A DNA stretch of 24,903 bases, from the NCBI GenBank assembly GCA_030146405.1, contig JASLBS010000242.1:1-24903 (forward strand). Reading direction: 5' to 3'. The position numbers were made by a program, and so were the translations under genes. The notes beneath the pieces are model-generated. The model had not been told where the DNA came from. It did no database searches and worked only from the letters and a program-made list of their open reading frames with translations. Shown here piece by piece: positions 22,464 through 24,903 of this stretch (the stretch's first letter is position 1; each line of letters opens with the position of its first letter). The stretch is from Arthrobacter sp. (lineage in GTDB: Bacteria; Actinomycetota; Actinomycetes; Actinomycetales; Micrococcaceae).

Positions 22464-22536
22464 TACCCCCAACGGGATTCGAACCCGTGCTGCCGCCGTG
22501 AAAGGGCGGTGTCCTAGGCCGCTAAACGATGGGGGC
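22464..22536 (-). tRNA. tRNA-Glu (anticodon TTC)
   Basis: 73 nt on the minus strand. Acceptor GCCCCCA/TGGGGGT with discriminator A, D arm TTTAGCGGCCTAGGA, anticodon loop CTTTCAC giving TTC, T arm CGGGTTCGAATCCCG. CCA is not encoded. First gene of the Glu-Asp-Phe cluster, an order common in actinobacteria. Confidence 0.95.
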
Positions 22537-22616
22537 CCGGGCCACGAATCGGAGTACACCGATCCTCCGGAGGACGTGCATCTCCAGCGGATCTCTCCCT
22601 GTCGTGGACCTATAAA

Positions 22617-22645
22617 ACTATAGGGGGAGATTCTCCATTACACAA
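22617..22645 (-). promoter_or_regulatory. candidate promoter of the tRNA cluster
   Basis: On the minus strand TTGTGT (22645-22640), a 17-bp spacer and TATAGT (22622-22617) place a start about 70 bp before tRNA-Glu. The -10 lies in the 16-bp inverted repeat CCTATA-AAAC-TATAGG (22609-22624), the most AT-rich spot nearby. The mirror arm offers TATAAA to the plus strand. Confidence 0.5.
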
Positions 22646-22711
22646 AATCACCCGCATTCGGGCTGACCGCGACGCCCTCCGGTGTGCACGCGGGTGCCCG
22701 GCGCCGATCTG

Positions 22712-22717
22712 TACGAT
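22712..22717 (+). promoter_or_regulatory. -10 hexamer of the zincin gene
   Basis: TACGAT followed by six bases and the GTG at 22724. Fits TANNNT for a leaderless start. The GAGGGG next to the GTG is too close to act as a ribosome-binding site. Confidence 0.45.
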
Positions 22718-22723
22718 CGAGGG

Positions 22724-23095
22724 GTGCCGTTCGAGATCACACACGAGGAGTTCGAGGAAGCCGTCGATGACGCCATTGACGGGATCCCGGACGACCTCGC
22801 CCAGGCCATGAACAATGTCGCCATCCTGGTGGTGGAGGAGTACGAGCCCGGCCCGGGCGAACCTGCCCACACCGAGCTGTTGGGACTCTACGAGGGGACC
22901 CCGCTGACCGAGCGTGATTCCTGGTGGGGAGCCGGTTCCCTGCCCGACCGCATCAGCATCTTCCGTGGCCCGCTCATGCGCCTGTGCGGGTCCCGCGAGG
23001 AACTCGTGGAGGAGATCCTCGTGACCGTGGTGCATGAGGTGGCACACCACTTCGGCATCGACGACGACCGCCTCCACGAATTCGGGTGGGGCTAG
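22724..23095 (+). CDS. minimal zincin-like metallopeptidase
   Basis: 123 aa from the GTG at 22724; the frame runs back to 22682, but the conserved protein begins P-F-E-I-T-H-E-E-F-E. The zinc site is H-E-V-A-H-H-F-G-I-D-D at residues 104-114, the HExxHxxGxxD form in which His104, His108 and Asp114 bind zinc and Glu105 is catalytic. L-Y-E-G-T-P-L near residue 54 and I-F-R-G-P-L before the zinc site are also typical of this small actinobacterial family (zincin-like, DUF-type). Cytosolic, single domain, physiological substrate unknown. Its position between the tRNA cluster and a stress-protein gene gives no further hint. Confidence 0.9.
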   Translation: MPFEITHEEFEEAVDDAIDGIPDDLAQAMNNVAILVVEEYEPGPGEPAHTELLGLYEGTPLTERDSWWGAGSLPDRISIFRGPLMRLCGSREELVEEILVTVVHEVAHHFGIDDDRLHEFGWG

Positions 23096-23097
23096 CG

Positions 23098-23111
23098 CCT
23101 CCACCCGGAGG
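23098..23111. terminator. small hairpin between convergent genes
   Basis: CCTCC-ACCC-GGAGG, five base pairs, in the 27-bp gap between the stop codons of the zincin and stress-protein genes. Too short and lacking a T run to be a convincing terminator. Confidence 0.3.
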
Positions 23112-23122
23112 TACAGCCCGCC

Positions 23123-24136
23123 CTACCTCGCCGGGGGCACCATCGGCCCGAACGAGCTGCGGTCCTCGAGCCGCGGATCCGCCCTGTCGGGCACCACGAG
23201 CACGGGACCACGCGCATGGTGCAGGACGCCCTGGCTCGTGGAGCCCATGAGCATCCCGGTGAAGCCACCGCGCCCCCGCGTTCCCAGCACGAGCAGTTCC
23301 GATGTCGCCGACGCCTTGATGAGCACCTCGGCCGGCGGACCGTCGAGGATCTCCGCGTGGATCTCCACGTCCGGGTAGTGACTCGAGAGCCAGTTCCGCC
23401 CAGCGGCGAGCTGTACCGCCAGGTCGGTGTGGAGAGCCTCACGGTCCACCGGTGCGGGCACCCAGGCGAGCGAGCCACTGAAGGGTGCCACCGAGCAGAT
23501 GAGGTTCAGCGGGAGCCCCCTGGAACGGGCTTCCTCCGCGGCCGTGAGGGATGCCATGCGGGCCTGTTCGGAGCCGTCCACACCCACGGCCACCACGGGT
23601 TCCACTGGTGCCGCGGACGCTTCCCGGCCGGTTTCCCCACCGGGTCTCGCCTGACCCGGACGGGACCCGGAGCGCAGCGGGATCACCGCCGTCGGACACT
23701 TCGCGTGCGCCGGGAGGGCGCTGCTGACGGATCCGAGGAGCCGACCCACGAAACCCCCGCGGCCCCGCGAACCCACCACCATCAGCTCGGCCTCCTCCGA
23801 CAGGTCGAGCAGCACTCCCGCAGCATCGCCGACCTCGATCCGCCAGTGCACCTCGACCGGGCTCCCTTCCAGGCGTCCCAGTGCGTCATCGAGGACCGAT
23901 TGCGCGTTCGAGCGGATCACATCGTCGTTGATCGTCGCGTACCCCGCGTCCATGCTCGACGCTGCGAAGACCGGCACGGTGTAGGCGGTCACCACATAGA
24001 GGGGTGCTCTCCGCCGCTCCGCTTCCCGTGCGGCCCACAGCAGGGCGCCGATGCTCTGCTCCGAACCGTCCACACCCACCACGATTCCGTGCTGCGCCAG
24101 CCCCGGCACTGAACCTTCTTCGTTCCCTCTACCCAT
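23123..24136 (-). CDS. tandem universal stress protein (UspA family)
   Basis: 337 aa from the ATG at 24136, which has GGAGGGAGG at good spacing. The frame continues to 24454, but that part overlaps the divergent promoter region. Two Usp domains: each begins V-V-G-V-D-G-S or V-A-V-G-V-D-G-S and ends with the ATP-binding signature G-x-R-G-R-G-G-F-x-G-x-L-x-G-S (both domains). A Pro/Gly-rich linker joins them near residue 175. The intact G-2x-G-9x-G-S motif predicts ATP binding. Such tandem proteins are common in actinobacteria and respond to hypoxia or stationary phase. Divergent from the partial oxidoreductase gene, with 255 bp between starts. Confidence 0.95.
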   Translation of the reverse strand: MGRGNEEGSVPGLAQHGIVVGVDGSEQSIGALLWAAREAERRRAPLYVVTAYTVPVFAASSMDAGYATINDDVIRSNAQSVLDDALGRLEGSPVEVHWRIEVGDAAGVLLDLSEEAELMVVGSRGRGGFVGRLLGSVSSALPAHAKCPTAVIPLRSGSRPGQARPGGETGREASAAPVEPVVAVGVDGSEQARMASLTAAEEARSRGLPLNLICSVAPFSGSLAWVPAPVDREALHTDLAVQLAAGRNWLSSHYPDVEIHAEILDGPPAEVLIKASATSELLVLGTRGRGGFTGMLMGSTSQGVLHHARGPVLVVPDRADPRLEDRSSFGPMVPPAR

Positions 24137-24264
24137 GGGAGCCTCCCTCCGTCGAATGTCGACCACCGCCTGAAGTGCTCGGTCCACCATTTGTAACCCA
24201 CAGGTCGTCGCCGGTCTATCCACCCCTGGGGAATTTGTATAAGCTTCAATAACCGTAGCGGTGG

Positions 24265-24363
24265 CCGGTCCCTCGGGACCGGAGTTTCCCGTGCGTAGTG
24301 CTCTTGACTGACCCGTTCGCAGCCAAGAGTCCGTACGGTCCGGTAGAGGCCCGGACCGTACGG
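24265..24363 (+). promoter_or_regulatory. three-hairpin leader upstream of the FAD/NAD(P) protein
   Basis: Three successive stem-loops precede the gene: CCGGTCC/GGACCGG with loop CTCG (24265-24282), CTCTTG/CAAGAG (24301-24329), and a perfect 13-bp stem CCGTACGGTCCGG/CCGGACCGTACGG with loop TAGAGGC (24331-24363). The Shine-Dalgarno GGAGG follows at 24380. An extended -10 candidate TGTATAAG lies at 24236-24243, so most of this would be transcribed. A structured leader with a regulatory role is possible, but no known riboswitch consensus was recognised. Confidence 0.45.
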
Positions 24364-24391
24364 GACCAATGCTTCGTGTGGAGGTAACTCG

Positions 24392-24903
24392 GTGAACTCC
24401 TTGCCGCTCGACCCGCTCCGATCTGCAGCTGCAACCTCCGCCACGACCGAGCATACGAGCACGGTGGTCATCGGCTCCGGACTGTCAGGCCTCGCGGTGG
24501 CCAGCGAACTCAGCCGCCGCGGCATCGCCTCGATCGTGGTCGAGAGCCTCGAATGCTCCGATTCGGGAGCCATGCGCACCGTCCTCGCCGACTCCGTCTC
24601 CCTCTCGGAGCGGACGGAACTCATGCGCCTGCTGCGCGGGTACGCCGCAGCACACCAGCTCGACGTCCGCCAGACCACGGTTGCCGAGCATCTCAGCGTC
24701 ATCGGCCATCCGAAGCTCATCGCAACGTCGGTGGGCCGGAAGAAGTGGGCGGTACAGACGGCCGACGGCGTCCTGCTCGCCGATCATGTGGTCCTCACCA
24801 AGTACCCCCAGAACGAACTCCGGCGATTCCTCCGGTCCATGGGGATCGCGATCGGACGGGACCTGAAGGCCGTACTGCGCGCGATCGGCCTGCACCTCGT
24901 GGG
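24392..24903 (+). CDS. FAD/NAD(P)-binding protein, 5' part only
   Basis: At least 170 aa; the frame is open to the window edge. GTG start with GGAGG seven bases upstream. After about 24 polar residues comes a Rossmann motif V-V-I-G-S-G-L-S-G-L-A-V-A-S-E-L, followed at the end of the second strand by V-V-E-S, where the Glu would bind the adenosine ribose. Next are a Leu-rich R-L-L-R-G-Y-A-A-A-H segment and a strand pair W-A-V-Q-T-A-D-G-V-L-L-A-D-H-V-V-L, as in flavin monooxygenase or thioredoxin-reductase-like folds that read T-x-x-G-x-x-x-x-x-x-x-V-V. The usual A-T-G is T-K-Y here, an atypical detail. The catalytic part is outside the window. Confidence 0.78.
   Translation, partial: MNSLPLDPLRSAAATSATTEHTSTVVIGSGLSGLAVASELSRRGIASIVVESLECSDSGAMRTVLADSVSLSERTELMRLLRGYAAAHQLDVRQTTVAEHLSVIGHPKLIATSVGRKKWAVQTADGVLLADHVVLTKYPQNELRRFLRSMGIAIGRDLKAVLRAIGLHLV

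Noticed and set aside
22149..22536. Integration scar or attachment site at the tRNA genes
   Set aside because: No integrase, no direct repeat of a tRNA 3' end within the window, and the flanking genes look like ordinary chromosome.
1..24903. CRISPR array, insertion sequence or prophage
   Set aside because: No regularly spaced repeats, no transposase or phage-type protein in any frame, and no terminal inverted repeats flanking a gene block.

Overview
High-GC DNA with GTG starts, start/stop overlaps, several apparently leaderless genes (a -10 hexamer 6-7 nt before the start codon), a tRNA-Glu/Asp/Phe cluster and actinobacterial-type pyrE, nadE and tandem-USP genes. This points to an actinobacterium, most likely Micrococcales and plausibly Micrococcaceae (Arthrobacter-like). 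That placement is inferred from gene style and content, not from a marker gene. The window looks chromosomal. I see no transposase, phage gene, CRISPR array or plasmid function.

Left edge (1-3154): the 3' end of a HAD-IIA phosphatase converges, with overlapping stop codons, on a minus-strand pair: pyrE followed by a Tat-type alpha/beta hydrolase. A ROK-family repressor, also minus strand, reads away from the first sugar locus.

Sugar locus 1 (3249-11326, plus): a tightly coupled operon encodes an RbsA-type ATPase, two RbsC-type permeases and a lipoprotein binding protein. These are followed by a TIM-barrel epimerase/isomerase, a Gfo/Idh/MocA dehydrogenase and a second TIM-barrel isomerase-like enzyme. 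It has no kinase, aldolase or glycosidase. The logic suggests uptake of an unphosphorylated sugar, polyol or glycoside, then oxidation and rearrangement or elimination at the keto-sugar level. The substrate is unknown, and this is the best candidate for an undescribed pathway. A 36-nt near-perfect hairpin closes it.

Sugar locus 2 (11451-18683, plus): two identical 14-bp palindromes with the GAGCGCTC core flank a good promoter. They precede a sugar-binding lipoprotein, MalF/MalG-type permeases, a GH1 beta-glucosidase and a LacI-family regulator. This closely resembles the Streptomyces cebEFG-bglC/CebR cellobiose system in content, order and operator core. It lacks its own ATPase, so a shared MsiK-like ATPase elsewhere is expected. 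A second, NADP-type Gfo/Idh enzyme follows.

Housekeeping right half (18718-24903): nadE, an xthA-type exonuclease and a coupled conserved hypothetical are followed by a convergent small lipoprotein. Next is a structured non-coding stretch with a cobalamin-riboswitch-like core (plus strand, no gene behind it), then the minus-strand tRNA-Glu/Asp/Phe cluster with a clear terminator. A minimal zincin metallopeptidase and a tandem universal stress protein follow. The window ends in a partial FAD/NAD(P)-binding protein preceded by a hairpin-rich leader.
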